36,016 nucleotides of DNA from Nanobdellota archaeon (GTDB lineage Archaea > Nanobdellota > Nanobdellia > SCGC-AAA011-G17 > GW2011-AR17). This document shows positions 15,955 to 23,484 of the stretch, in pieces. Numbering within the stretch: the first letter of the stretch is position 1; the number at the start of each line of letters is the position of its first letter. The notes beneath the pieces are model-generated. The model was not told the origin of the DNA. It ran no database searches and saw nothing but the letters and a program-made list of their open reading frames with translations. Location: the NCBI GenBank assembly GCA_018830945.1, contig JAHJRD010000064.1, positions 1-36,016 of the forward strand, written 5' to 3'. A program made the position numbers and the translations under genes.

Positions 15955-17109
15955 TCAGGCAGCAGCCTTCTTAAGCTCTTCTGCCTTGTCTGTCTTTTCC
16001 CATGGAAAATTTGCCCTGCCAAAATGGCCAAAGGCTGCTGTTTCAGCATAACTCCATCCCTTGGGATGCTTCAAGTCCAAGTGCTTTATGATTTCAGCTG
16101 GCTTCAAGGGAAACACTTTTCTTACAGCTGCTTCAAGCTTCTGCTCCTGCTCTTCAGTCAAATCCGGCGCAACCACCCTTACAGAAGTCGGCTCTGCAAT
16201 TCCTATACAATAGCCAAGCTGGACTTCACACTGCGATGCAAGCCCTGCTGCAACTATATTTTTTGCAACGTACCTTGCCAGGTATGCAGCGCTCCTGTCA
16301 ACCTTGCTTGGGTCTTTTCCTGAGAAAGCGCCTCCGCCGTGCCTCCCTATTCCGCCATATGTGTCAACAATAATCTTCCTGCCTGTCAGCCCTGCATCTG
16401 CAAAAGGCCCGCAAAGCTCAAACCTTCCTGTGCCGTTGATGAAATACTCTGTTTCAGAAGAAAGCCACTCTCCGCAAACAGGCTTTATAACACTGTCTTT
16501 AATATCTGCCCTAAGTGTTTCCATCTCCACATCAGGGTTGTGCGAAGCTGCAACAACAACATTTTTTATGCAGGAAGGCTTGTTGTTTTCATATTCAACA
16601 GCAACCTGGCTCTTGCAGTCAGGCCTTAGATATTTTAAGCTCCCTGTCCTGCAGTTGTCAAGCTTTTCAACAAGCTTATGCGCAAGCACTATTGACAATG
16701 GCATTAATTCCTTTGTCTCATTTGTTGCATAGCCCCACATGATTCCCTGGTCTCCTGCGCCCTGCTCTTTTTGCTCAGACGAGTCAACGCCCTGCGCAAT
16801 GTCAGGGCTTTGCGTTGTAAGCTTCACAAGAACCTCGCAGTTATTGCCGTTAATGCCCCATTTTTCGTCTGTGTATCCTATGCCGCAGACTGCTTTTCTT
16901 GCAACCTGCTCATAATCAACTTTTGCCTTTGTTGTTATCTCGCCTGCGACAACAAGAAAGTTTCCTTTTGCAAGTGTCTCGCAAGCAACCCTTGAATCAG
17001 GGTCCTGCTGCAGGCACGCGTCAAGTATGCTGTCTGAAACAACATCGCAAACCTTGTCCGGATGCCCTTTTCCTACGGACTCCGAGCTCAAAACATATTT
17101 TTTTGCCAT
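15955..17109 (-). CDS. metK: S-adenosylmethionine synthetase, bacterial type
   Basis: Makes S-adenosylmethionine from methionine and ATP. The 384 residues match the bacterial/eukaryotic MetK family: GKGHPDK (14-19) with the catalytic His/Lys, GAGDQGIMWGYA (117-128), GGIGRHGGGAFSGKDPSKVDRSAAY with the metal and phosphate ligands, and a YAETAAFGHFGR C-terminus. Most archaea use a distinct archaeal MAT, so transfer is likely. Translation begins 7 nt after AAGGAGG and is preceded by the hairpin leader described next. Confidence 0.95.
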   Translation of the reverse strand: MAKKYVLSSESVGKGHPDKVCDVVSDSILDACLQQDPDSRVACETLAKGNFLVVAGEITTKAKVDYEQVARKAVCGIGYTDEKWGINGNNCEVLVKLTTQSPDIAQGVDSSEQKEQGAGDQGIMWGYATNETKELMPLSIVLAHKLVEKLDNCRTGSLKYLRPDCKSQVAVEYENNKPSCIKNVVVAASHNPDVEMETLRADIKDSVIKPVCGEWLSSETEYFINGTGRFELCGPFADAGLTGRKIIVDTYGGIGRHGGGAFSGKDPSKVDRSAAYLARYVAKNIVAAGLASQCEVQLGYCIGIAEPTSVRVVAPDLTEEQEQKLEAAVRKVFPLKPAEIIKHLDLKHPKGWSYAETAAFGHFGRANFPWEKTDKAEELKKAAA

Positions 17110-17116
17110 TTTAAAT

Positions 17117-17166
17117 CCTCCTTTGTTTTACTAAGGAGGTCCGAAACACTAGTTTCGGTTCCTCCT
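17117..17166 (-). promoter_or_regulatory. SD / anti-SD switch-like leader of metK
   Basis: In transcript order: AGGAGG (17161-17166), hairpin CCGAAAC-TAGT-GTTTCGG (17141-17158), CCTCCTT (17133-17139) and the true ribosome site AAGGAGG (17117-17123). The middle CCTCCTT can pair with either purine segment. One fold leaves the ribosome site free, the other hides it with 7 bp. It is too short for, and does not resemble, known SAM riboswitches. Confidence 0.6.
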
Positions 17167-17279
17167 CGATTTTTTTAAAAACATTTAAGAAGAAAAATTG
17201 AAATTTGCTTTTTAAGCATTGCGTATTAACTTATTCCAATAAGAATATTTTATTCCTTAATATAAAAAGGAGGCAAAAA

Positions 17280-19019
17280 TTACGGCTTTCTCGAGTGCTT
17301 TCTTGACAGCTGCTGGTAATAAAGCCGCTCAACATCAGAAATTGAATTAGAGTCATCAGCGCCTTTTTCATCGCGCATCCTTACAACCCTTGGGAACCTT
17401 AATGCATAGCCGGAAGAATAAGAAGGGCTTTTCTGGATTTCCTGATACAAGACTTCAACAACAATCTTTGGCTTCACAATCGCCTGCTTTCCTTTCTGGG
17501 ATATAATTAAAGGTTTTAGCAACTCAGTAAGCTGCTCAAATGAAACATCCCCGCCTGTTTTTTCCTTGACGCCAGTGCCGACTTTTCCTATCTCAAGCAT
17601 TTCTCCTTCGTCGCCTTTGCACGCCAGAGTAAAGCTGCTAAGCCATTTTGCCCTTTTTCCCTCGCCCCATTCTGCTTTTGTAATTACCAAATCAAGAGTT
17701 TCCATTGTTGGCTTTATCTTTACCCCATACCCCACTCTTGAGCCTGGCTTGTAAATGCCTGAAATGTTTTTCAGCATCACGCCTTCAACACCTTCTTTTA
17801 AAACAGATTGATAAAACTTTCTGAGCTCTGCCTCGGTTTTCACAAGCTTCTGCTCAACAAGCACTATCCTGCCGGGAATCTCCTTCACAATTCCTTTCAG
17901 GGATTTTCTTCTCTCATCAAAAGGGATAGAAAGCATGCTCTTGCCATGAAGCCCCATTACATCAAATATCTCAACAATGACAGGCAGCTCTTTTACCATT
18001 CCCTCAATGCCGTACTTCCTTTGTATTCTTTGGGAAATATCCTGGAAAGGCCTGAACTTTTTTGTCTTAGTGTCAATACCCACAACCTCGGCATCTATAA
18101 TAAATGACTTTGCTTTTACTGCATTTTTCACAAACTCCACAACATCAGGAAACTGTTTTGTCACATCATCAAGCCGCCTTGTGTAAAGCTTGATTAACTT
18201 GCCGTCCCCATGTATCTGCATCCTGAACCCGTCAAACTTTCTTTCAGCCAATGCAGGCTTTCCAACAATGTCAAACGCGTCTGCAAAATCCTGCGCTTTC
18301 ACGTAAAGCATTACTTTAACAGGATTTCCAGGCGCAATTTCAATTGCATTTAATCCTGAAATCCCTTTCTCTTTAAGAGTCATTGCAACTTTGCCCAAAT
18401 CATTTGAAAGGTCATACGCAGACTGCACTGCCTGCAATGCCTCATTATATTTCTCTTTATTCTCCGGGCTGAATCCTGAAAAAGCTAAAACAACTGCATC
18501 CCTTATTGTGCCGTCCCCAACTCCAGTCCTGAGGTTTTCAAGCACTAACCTTACAATATACCTTGCTTCAATGCCTGAGGCAGAATTCAAAAGCTGCGCA
18601 ACAAAACCCACCTTTGTGTCCACAGAGCCATGCCCTCCAATGTCAGGAAGTTTCCTTATTGTTAATACTACTTTTTTTACAGTCAGTTTTTGCGAGAACA
18701 GAGGCATCTGCTTTTTTTTCGCAAACAGCTTTTCAGCAACAATCCCAAGATCGCCTTCTTTCCCAAGAAGATCTTCCACCTTGTCCTGTGAAACGCCTGC
18801 GCAATTTGCCACTGCCTTGGCAGCAAGCTTTGAGCTTACTCCAATATGCTTTTCCTTTTCAGCAGGAGAAAAAACAGAGCCCTGCAAGAGGCATATGACA
18901 TCGGCAAGCTCGTCTTTTGATGCCTCCTTGAGAAGCTTTGCTATGATTGCAGTCTTTTCAAGCCGCTTTGAAGTATTTTCAAGCTGCTCGTAAGATTTTG
19001 CCAAGACAAGGTAATCCAT
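17280..19019 (-). CDS. lig: ATP-dependent DNA ligase
   Basis: Seals nicks in replication and repair. The 579 residues contain an N-terminal DNA-binding domain, then the adenylation motif ERKFDGFR with the nucleotide-accepting Lys near residue 261 (E-x-K-x-D-G-x-R), IIDAEVVG, EIFDVMGL, EGVMLKN and a motif V segment GYGVKIKP, followed by an OB domain ending in the RFPRVVRMR signature. This is the archaeal/eukaryotic ligase I type. The start at 19019 (MDYLVLAKSYE) gives the family N-terminus. The 113-nt gap to metK shows only the leader and a T-rich ligase terminator. Confidence 0.95.
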   Translation of the reverse strand: MDYLVLAKSYEQLENTSKRLEKTAIIAKLLKEASKDELADVICLLQGSVFSPAEKEKHIGVSSKLAAKAVANCAGVSQDKVEDLLGKEGDLGIVAEKLFAKKKQMPLFSQKLTVKKVVLTIRKLPDIGGHGSVDTKVGFVAQLLNSASGIEARYIVRLVLENLRTGVGDGTIRDAVVLAFSGFSPENKEKYNEALQAVQSAYDLSNDLGKVAMTLKEKGISGLNAIEIAPGNPVKVMLYVKAQDFADAFDIVGKPALAERKFDGFRMQIHGDGKLIKLYTRRLDDVTKQFPDVVEFVKNAVKAKSFIIDAEVVGIDTKTKKFRPFQDISQRIQRKYGIEGMVKELPVIVEIFDVMGLHGKSMLSIPFDERRKSLKGIVKEIPGRIVLVEQKLVKTEAELRKFYQSVLKEGVEGVMLKNISGIYKPGSRVGYGVKIKPTMETLDLVITKAEWGEGKRAKWLSSFTLACKGDEGEMLEIGKVGTGVKEKTGGDVSFEQLTELLKPLIISQKGKQAIVKPKIVVEVLYQEIQKSPSYSSGYALRFPRVVRMRDEKGADDSNSISDVERLYYQQLSRKHSRKP

Positions 19020-19093
19020 AGAAAAATATAAAAGCAAGCTTCTTTTTAAGGGTTATGTTAAGGCTTTTGAAACAAAGCTAAAAAGGAGCGAAA

Positions 19094-19699
19094 ATGGAAC
19101 TAAAAGAAGCAGTAATAAACAGGAGAAGCATACGGAAATACCAGCAGAAGGATGTTCCTCTGCAGGCAATAGCGGAGATTCTTGAAACAGCAAGGTTTGC
19201 GCCTTCAGCAGGGAATGCGCAGAACTGGCGGCTTGTCATAGTTACAGACAAGAAGAAAAAGAGCGAAATTTCAGAGTTTTGCCACAGCCAGCACTGGATG
19301 ACAGATGCGCCTGCTTTCATTGTCATGTGCAATGCAAGCAAAAAGCTAACAACGCTTTACAAGGAATCAGGCAAGATGTTCTCAACCCAAAACTGCGCCA
19401 TAATCGCATCCTATATACAGCTTCTTGCAGTTGAAAATGGATTAGGAACATGCTGGGTCGGCGCCTTTGAGCATGAAAAGGTCCACAGGCTTTTGAATAT
19501 TGATGATGATGTCAGTGTTGAGGCAATCATCACAATAGGGTATCCTGACGAGGAAAAGCACAGCCATGTGAGGAATGAATTTGTCAATTTCTGCTATTTT
19601 GACAAATGGGGAAACAAGCAGGGATCCGGGCATGGATTCTCAGTAAAGGAAAAGGCAAAATCAGGGCTGGCAGCATTCAAGGGCCTGTTCAGCAAGTAG
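19094..19699 (+). CDS. Nitroreductase-family flavoprotein
   Basis: An FMN-dependent oxidoreductase of 201 residues. The family opening RRSIRKYQ (FMN phosphate contact) is followed by ETARFAPSAGNAQNWRLVIV, then GLGTCWVGAF and ITIGYPDEE. Physiological substrate unknown. The last 40 residues are basic and family-atypical (GHGFSVKEKAKSGLAAFKG). AAAGGAG lies 8 nt before the ATG. It is divergent from the DNA ligase. Confidence 0.9.
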   Translation: MELKEAVINRRSIRKYQQKDVPLQAIAEILETARFAPSAGNAQNWRLVIVTDKKKKSEISEFCHSQHWMTDAPAFIVMCNASKKLTTLYKESGKMFSTQNCAIIASYIQLLAVENGLGTCWVGAFEHEKVHRLLNIDDDVSVEAIITIGYPDEEKHSHVRNEFVNFCYFDKWGNKQGSGHGFSVKEKAKSGLAAFKGLFSK

Positions 19700-19766
19700 C
19701 TCTTTTCATTCCGGAAACTTTTCAGGGAATATGCAAGATGTCCGGCTGAAAAAATTAACTTGACGA

Positions 19767-19788
19767 CGGAAAATTGAACACTTTTCCG
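19767..19788. terminator. Hairpin behind the nitroreductase gene
   Basis: CGGAAAA-TTGAACAC-TTTTCCG, a 7-bp stem, lies 67 nt after the nitroreductase stop. The TATA box TTTATATAAC of the next gene follows directly, so a terminator or operator role is possible. Confidence 0.4.
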
Positions 19789-19847
19789 GACAAAACTTTT
19801 TATATAACCTCTGCAACCAGACATAAGTCATGGCAGGAGGTGAGTTT

Positions 19848-20015
19848 ATGGCAAGACAATTAAGCGAAAAAAAGCTTGACGAGCTTAACAAGCAGCCGAT
19901 TATCAAGACTGCAGTAAGCAAAAGCAAGGACGGCAAGTGGATTCTGCACAGGACCACGATTGTCGACATAAAGCCAATGTCATACCTTGACAAGGTTTTA
20001 TGCGGAGGGCAGTAA
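19848..20015 (+). CDS. 55-residue protein of unknown function
   Basis: MARQLSEKKLDELNKQPIIK opens a basic protein that ends SYLDKVLCGGQ. A near-perfect ribosome site GGAGGTGA fixes the start; the ATG six codons earlier is too close to the TATA box (TATATAA near 19801). A strong terminator follows. The strong expression signals suggest an abundant small protein. No family recognised. Confidence 0.6.
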   Translation: MARQLSEKKLDELNKQPIIKTAVSKSKDGKWILHRTTIVDIKPMSYLDKVLCGGQ

Positions 20016-20026
20016 AGCCACAGAAG

Positions 20027-20054
20027 AAAGGGATCCCTTTTTTTTCTTTTTTTT
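20027..20054 (+). terminator. Palindrome plus T-tract terminator
   Basis: The perfect palindrome AAAGGGATCCCTTT is followed by an almost unbroken T run. It ends the 55-residue gene and meets the stop of the convergent GTPase gene. Confidence 0.75.
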
Positions 20055-20790
20055 ATGTTTTTATCTTTCCGCGCTGCCAGTCCTTCAGCAATGCCTGCGC
20101 AGCCGCCTTTATGTCAGGCACGCCGCCTTTTTTCAGCCTGTTTAACTTAAAAGCTATCTCTGCAAGCATTTCCTCTGTATCTGCTTTTTTCTTTACAAGA
20201 TAATGCGCAGACACTGCATCCTTGTTGCCTTCAATAATGAAAACAGCAGCTGCTTCAGGGTCTTTTATTTTTGTAAAGTCAACCGAAGCCCTTAAAGCAT
20301 GCTTTCCAATGCCTTTTTCCATGTAAGAAAAAACACCAGGCGTGTCAAGAAGATATATTTTGCCGGTGACCTTGATGAGCTGCATTGCCTTTGTAAATCC
20401 GCTTTGGGACGAGACAGGCGCGCTTGCCCTGCCTTTTAATGCGTTTATCACAGAGCTTTTCCCTGTGTTTGGATAGCCGACAATACCGACAACCACTTTT
20501 TCCTTGTTAGGAGAATTTTTCTGTATTTCATGAAGCAGCATTGTAATGCCATATCTTTTTGTTGCAGAAACAAACACAGCCGGCTTAAGCTTCTTTTTCT
20601 GCTTTTCAATAGCCTGTTTTTCAACAAGATCGCATTTGTTCAGCACAAAAATAAGCTTTTTGTTGCTTTGCCTTATCTTGTCCTCAAGCTCTATGTTTCT
20701 TGTTTCATCAACAAATCTTGCATCAAGCACCTCAAGCAGTATGTCTGAGATGCTTATTACATCATTCACTATTTTCCAAAAACTTTTCAT
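20053..20790 (-). CDS. Circularly permuted GTPase (YlqF/MJ1464-like)
   Basis: The GTP-binding motifs come in permuted order: G4 NKCD (51-54), G5 SAT (75-77), G1 GYPNTGKS (105-112), then G3 DTPG (149-152). That order defines the YlqF/YawG group, which assists assembly of the large ribosomal subunit. The C-terminal helical domain (about 190-245) is typical. Only 245 residues, close to the archaeal members. A ribosome-biogenesis role is inferred from the family. Confidence 0.88.
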   Translation of the reverse strand: MKSFWKIVNDVISISDILLEVLDARFVDETRNIELEDKIRQSNKKLIFVLNKCDLVEKQAIEKQKKKLKPAVFVSATKRYGITMLLHEIQKNSPNKEKVVVGIVGYPNTGKSSVINALKGRASAPVSSQSGFTKAMQLIKVTGKIYLLDTPGVFSYMEKGIGKHALRASVDFTKIKDPEAAAVFIIEGNKDAVSAHYLVKKKADTEEMLAEIAFKLNRLKKGGVPDIKAAAQALLKDWQRGKIKT

Positions 20791-20828
20791 GAAGATAAAT
20801 AAGAAAGAATAGAATAAAAACTTATGCC

Positions 20829-21236
20829 TTAATCAATATTTGCCTTAAGCCCGATAAGCTCATGATAATGAGTCATGTAGCCTTCAGAGCTTTTCATTGA
20901 GCGGAAGCTCCTTACCTTGTCCTTAAAGCGCCTTATTGCGTTTGCAATTTTGTCCTTTGTAACGCCAGGCTCTTTTTCTTCTATTAAAACATTTAGATGA
21001 TAGCTCAGGAAATCATCATCATCCACCATCACTGCATTGCCTTCATAGGCTTTTGTTTTTACCTCATGCATCATCCTGCTGACAAAGGTGTCAACATCAT
21101 CATCAATAGAATGATTTTTCCTGTATGATTTCTCAGCGCCGTTCTCATCATAATAGAACAGCATTTCAAGGACATTGTCCCTTGTATCAACTCTTGTAAC
21201 TTCTATGCGCTTGAACTTCAGTGTAAGTTTTTCCAT
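20829..21236 (-). CDS. Unrecognised 135-residue acidic protein
   Basis: Starts MEKLTLKFKRIEVTRVDTRD, with an acidic middle (DDDVD, VMVDDDDF) and a basic helical end. It reads as an alpha/beta domain with no identified family. Translation starts after GAAGGTAA inside a hairpin leader. It follows the 77-residue gene by 47 nt in the same direction. Confidence 0.6.
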   Translation of the reverse strand: MEKLTLKFKRIEVTRVDTRDNVLEMLFYYDENGAEKSYRKNHSIDDDVDTFVSRMMHEVKTKAYEGNAVMVDDDDFLSYHLNVLIEEKEPGVTKDKIANAIRRFKDKVRSFRSMKSSEGYMTHYHELIGLKANID

Positions 21237-21240
21237 ATTT

Positions 21241-21290
21241 TTACCTTCTTTTCCTAAAACGAGGCTTGAAACGATAGTTTCATTACCTTT
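21241..21290 (-). promoter_or_regulatory. Hairpin leader of the 135-residue gene
   Basis: Same layout as the metK leader but weaker: AAGGTAA (21283-21289), hairpin GAAAC-TATC-GTTTC (21268-21281), CCTC (21261-21264), then the ribosome site AAGGTAA (21241-21247). The first and last segments are identical 7-mers. The first overlaps the stop codon of the upstream gene. Confidence 0.45.
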
Positions 21291-21516
21291 GTTTCAGGAT
21301 TTTGTCTTTTCTAAGCTTGATTCTTTTCTTCACTGACTCTGAAAGCTCATAATTGCGTGTTTCCACATTATCAACAGCTTCCAGGAATTTTGTCTCCATG
21401 TCCTTAAGCTCGCTGTAAAGGCTGAGGTACTCTGCAGTATCCCCCATCTTTTTCTCAAGGATTTCCATCTTGTTCAGCAGCTGAAGAATGTTGTGTTCAG
21501 GAATATTATTGGCCAT
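21283..21516 (-). CDS. Small coiled-coil protein
   Basis: A 77-residue protein starting MANNIPEHNILQLLNKMEI; nearly all of it is predicted helix with heptad-like Leu/Ile spacing, ending in a basic KKRIKLRKDKILKQR. GAGGTGA precedes the ATG by four bases, and TTTATATAAAG lies about 35 nt further up. Function unknown. Confidence 0.55.
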   Translation of the reverse strand: MANNIPEHNILQLLNKMEILEKKMGDTAEYLSLYSELKDMETKFLEAVDNVETRNYELSESVKKRIKLRKDKILKQR

Positions 21517-21578
21517 AATCTCACCTCTCATGTTTAATAATGATTATCTTTATATAAAGGTTTCTGCCGGAAAGCCAA

Positions 21579-21651
21579 TGGCTGCATTGCAGCCATACTT
21601 TAGTGGCAAAGCCCCTGGCTTTGCTTGCCCTGAAAACCCTGGTGTGTTTTC
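21579..21651. repeat. Cluster of three hairpins at the island edge
   Basis: Three inverted repeats in 73 nt: TGGCTGCA-T-TGCAGCCA (21579-21595), GCAAAGCC-CCT-GGCTTTGC (21606-21624) and TGAAAAC...GTTTTCA (21631-21651). They lie directly behind the ArdC-like gene, before the promoter of the 77-residue gene. Confidence 0.6.
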
Positions 21652-22408
21652 AGAGTGGAATGGCTTTTATGATTAGCTTTGCGCAATCAGCTATGACTTT
21701 CAAATTATCCCTAATCTTTTCATAGTTTGCATCATACAATGCCAGATAATTGAAACTCTTTGTTTCTATGTTGAACTGCCTTGCTGCCACATAAGCAACA
21801 GCCTCTGCCTGTATCTCTTTTTGCTCTTTTGAAAGTGTTGAATTCTTATGCAGCAAGGCATGCGCTATTTCGTGCAACAAAGTGTTAATCTGCGTGTTAT
21901 TGCTTTTGCTGCTATTAATTGTGATATTGGTGTTTGCTGCATAGCCGTGCAAATCATCCCTTAAACCCCCAAAGCTCACGTTAAACCCCTGTTGCTGGCA
22001 GAAATCCAATAGCTTTTGCAGCAACCCTTCTGTTTCACCTTCTGCTTCAATGTCAATGTCAGGCAGAGGCTTGCCGTCTGTCTGCGATATGTCAAAAACG
22101 CTTACCGGCCTGAAATAAATTATTGCCTCTTCCTTGCCATCTTTAATCTTTTTGCTTTTTGCAGGCGCAAGAATCTTTATCGCCTTGCTTCCTTTAATGA
22201 CATTCCTTTCCAATCGCTTCCATTTATGGAATCCCGCCACCCTTGTTGCATTCGGCATCTGGAGATAGATTAGCAATTGGTTATAAGGCGAATAGTCCCA
22301 GAACCTTGACATTACATCAAGGTATTCTTTGAAGAAATCTGACTTCTTTGCTTCCTCTGTTTCATTTGCAAGCTGCTTTAATGCCTGCTCAACCTCTTTT
22401 GGGTTCAT
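21650..22408 (-). CDS. ArdC-like antirestriction/metallopeptidase protein
   Basis: 252 residues. Residues 1-105 resemble the ArdC N-terminal ssDNA-binding domain (FWDYSPYNQLLIYLQMP, then GFHKWKRLERNVIKGSKAIKIL in two shorter blocks). Residues about 150-250 form a zincin domain with HEIAH (179-183) and a third ligand in the AEAVAY helix (Glu 202). ArdC proteins are carried by mobile elements and protect incoming DNA from restriction. Its start overlaps the DUF1016 gene by 20 nt, so the two are translated together after an AGAGG site. Role in this island is inferred. Confidence 0.7.
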   Translation of the reverse strand: MNPKEVEQALKQLANETEEAKKSDFFKEYLDVMSRFWDYSPYNQLLIYLQMPNATRVAGFHKWKRLERNVIKGSKAIKILAPAKSKKIKDGKEEAIIYFRPVSVFDISQTDGKPLPDIDIEAEGETEGLLQKLLDFCQQQGFNVSFGGLRDDLHGYAANTNITINSSKSNNTQINTLLHEIAHALLHKNSTLSKEQKEIQAEAVAYVAARQFNIETKSFNYLALYDANYEKIRDNLKVIADCAKLIIKAIPL

Positions 22409-23435
22409 CTGAATCCTCTTTTGAAATTTCTATTGCCTTGCAGCAGATTTTTGCTTTCTCAACTAACAGCTTTAATTCATCAGGAGACGGCAAGCTGAGC
22501 ATGTATCTTGATGCAAATATCCTGCTGCTTACGCCTCCGAGAGCATACTTAACTTCAACATTTTCCTTATTACGGGATAAGATTATGCCTATTGGCTCAT
22601 TATCCTCTTCTGAATTAACTTTTGACTTGAAGTAATTGAGATAAAGGTTCATCTGCCCTATATTTGTATGGCTTGCCTCCCCTGCTTTTAGTTCTATCAA
22701 TACATAGCACCTCAGGATTTTGTTATAAAATACCAAATCAGCATAAAACTGCTTTCTGCCGATGCTCATCTTGAACTGCCTTGCCACAAAGCTGAACCCT
22801 TTTCCCAATTCCAGCAGGAACATCTGAAGGTTTTCGATTATTCTCTCTTCAAGCTCTTTCTCAGAATATGGCTCAGGCAGCTTGAGGAATTCAAGCACAT
22901 ACGGGTCTTTTATAATATCCTCTGCTTTCTTCACCTTATGCCCTTCTGAAGCCAATTGGAGGAAGCCGCATTTATTTTTTGCAGCCGGCAGCCTGTAAAA
23001 TAGCTTTGACGCAATTTGCCTTTTTAGCTCTTTCACGCCCCAGTTTTCTTCTTCGCATTGTTTTTCATAAAATCCCCTCTCTTCATTATTGCTTATGCTG
23101 ATTAATTCAGCATAATGGCTCCAACTCAATTTGCCAGACGTCTGGCAAATTGGATATCGCAAATAAAACAAACGCATATATTGCAGATTGCTCCTGCTGA
23201 CGCCACGGCCATAATCCTGCCCTAAATCAAAAGAAATACGCTTGAGCAGGGCTTGCCCATATTTTGCCCTCTTTTTTCCGCCCTGCTCGAATTCAACTAT
23301 CTTCTTGCCTATATTCCAATAGGTTTCAATAATTATAGAATTAAGCATTGAAAATGCCTGTCCTCTCCCTTTTTCCAGCAGCAGCCCTATGCCTGTTACC
23401 AGCAGACTATAGTTTTTTTCTTGCATTGCCTTCAT
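22389..23435 (-). CDS. DUF1016/YhcG-family PD-(D/E)xK nuclease, full length
   Basis: 348 residues, normal for the family. The N-terminal DUF1016_N domain (about 5-140) includes ETYWNIGKKIVEFEQGG, SRSNLQYMRLFY and LSWSHYAEL. The C-terminal nuclease domain has Asp 233 (FYADLVFY) and Glu 248/Lys 250 (LIELKAG), followed by a Gln in GQMNLYLNYF, the PD-(D/E)xK layout. Family members are linked to mobile elements and defence islands, but their biological role is not settled. GGAGGAGTAA precedes the ATG. A perfect palindrome sits inside the codons for residues 94-103. Confidence 0.85.
   Translation of the reverse strand: MKAMQEKNYSLLVTGIGLLLEKGRGQAFSMLNSIIIETYWNIGKKIVEFEQGGKKRAKYGQALLKRISFDLGQDYGRGVSRSNLQYMRLFYLRYPICQTSGKLSWSHYAELISISNNEERGFYEKQCEEENWGVKELKRQIASKLFYRLPAAKNKCGFLQLASEGHKVKKAEDIIKDPYVLEFLKLPEPYSEKELEERIIENLQMFLLELGKGFSFVARQFKMSIGRKQFYADLVFYNKILRCYVLIELKAGEASHTNIGQMNLYLNYFKSKVNSEEDNEPIGIILSRNKENVEVKYALGGVSSRIFASRYMLSLPSPDELKLLVEKAKICCKAIEISKEDSDEPKRG
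23127..23152. repeat. Perfect 26-nt palindrome inside the DUF1016 gene
   Basis: The core is TTGCCAGACGTCTGGCAA, extended by four paired bases on each side. It encodes the ICQTSGKL stretch between YP and SWSH, the same place where the truncated paralogue carries its palindrome array. It shares the CAGAC/GTCTG half-site with array units 1 and 7. Confidence 0.85.
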
Positions 23436-23484
23436 TTACTCCTCCTTTGAATTCATTCTTCTTCCAATTCTTTTCTTCTTGCAT

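Noticed and set aside
17117-17166. SAM riboswitch before metK
   Set aside because: Only about 50 nt with none of the conserved cores of known SAM riboswitches. The same leader form occurs before unrelated genes.
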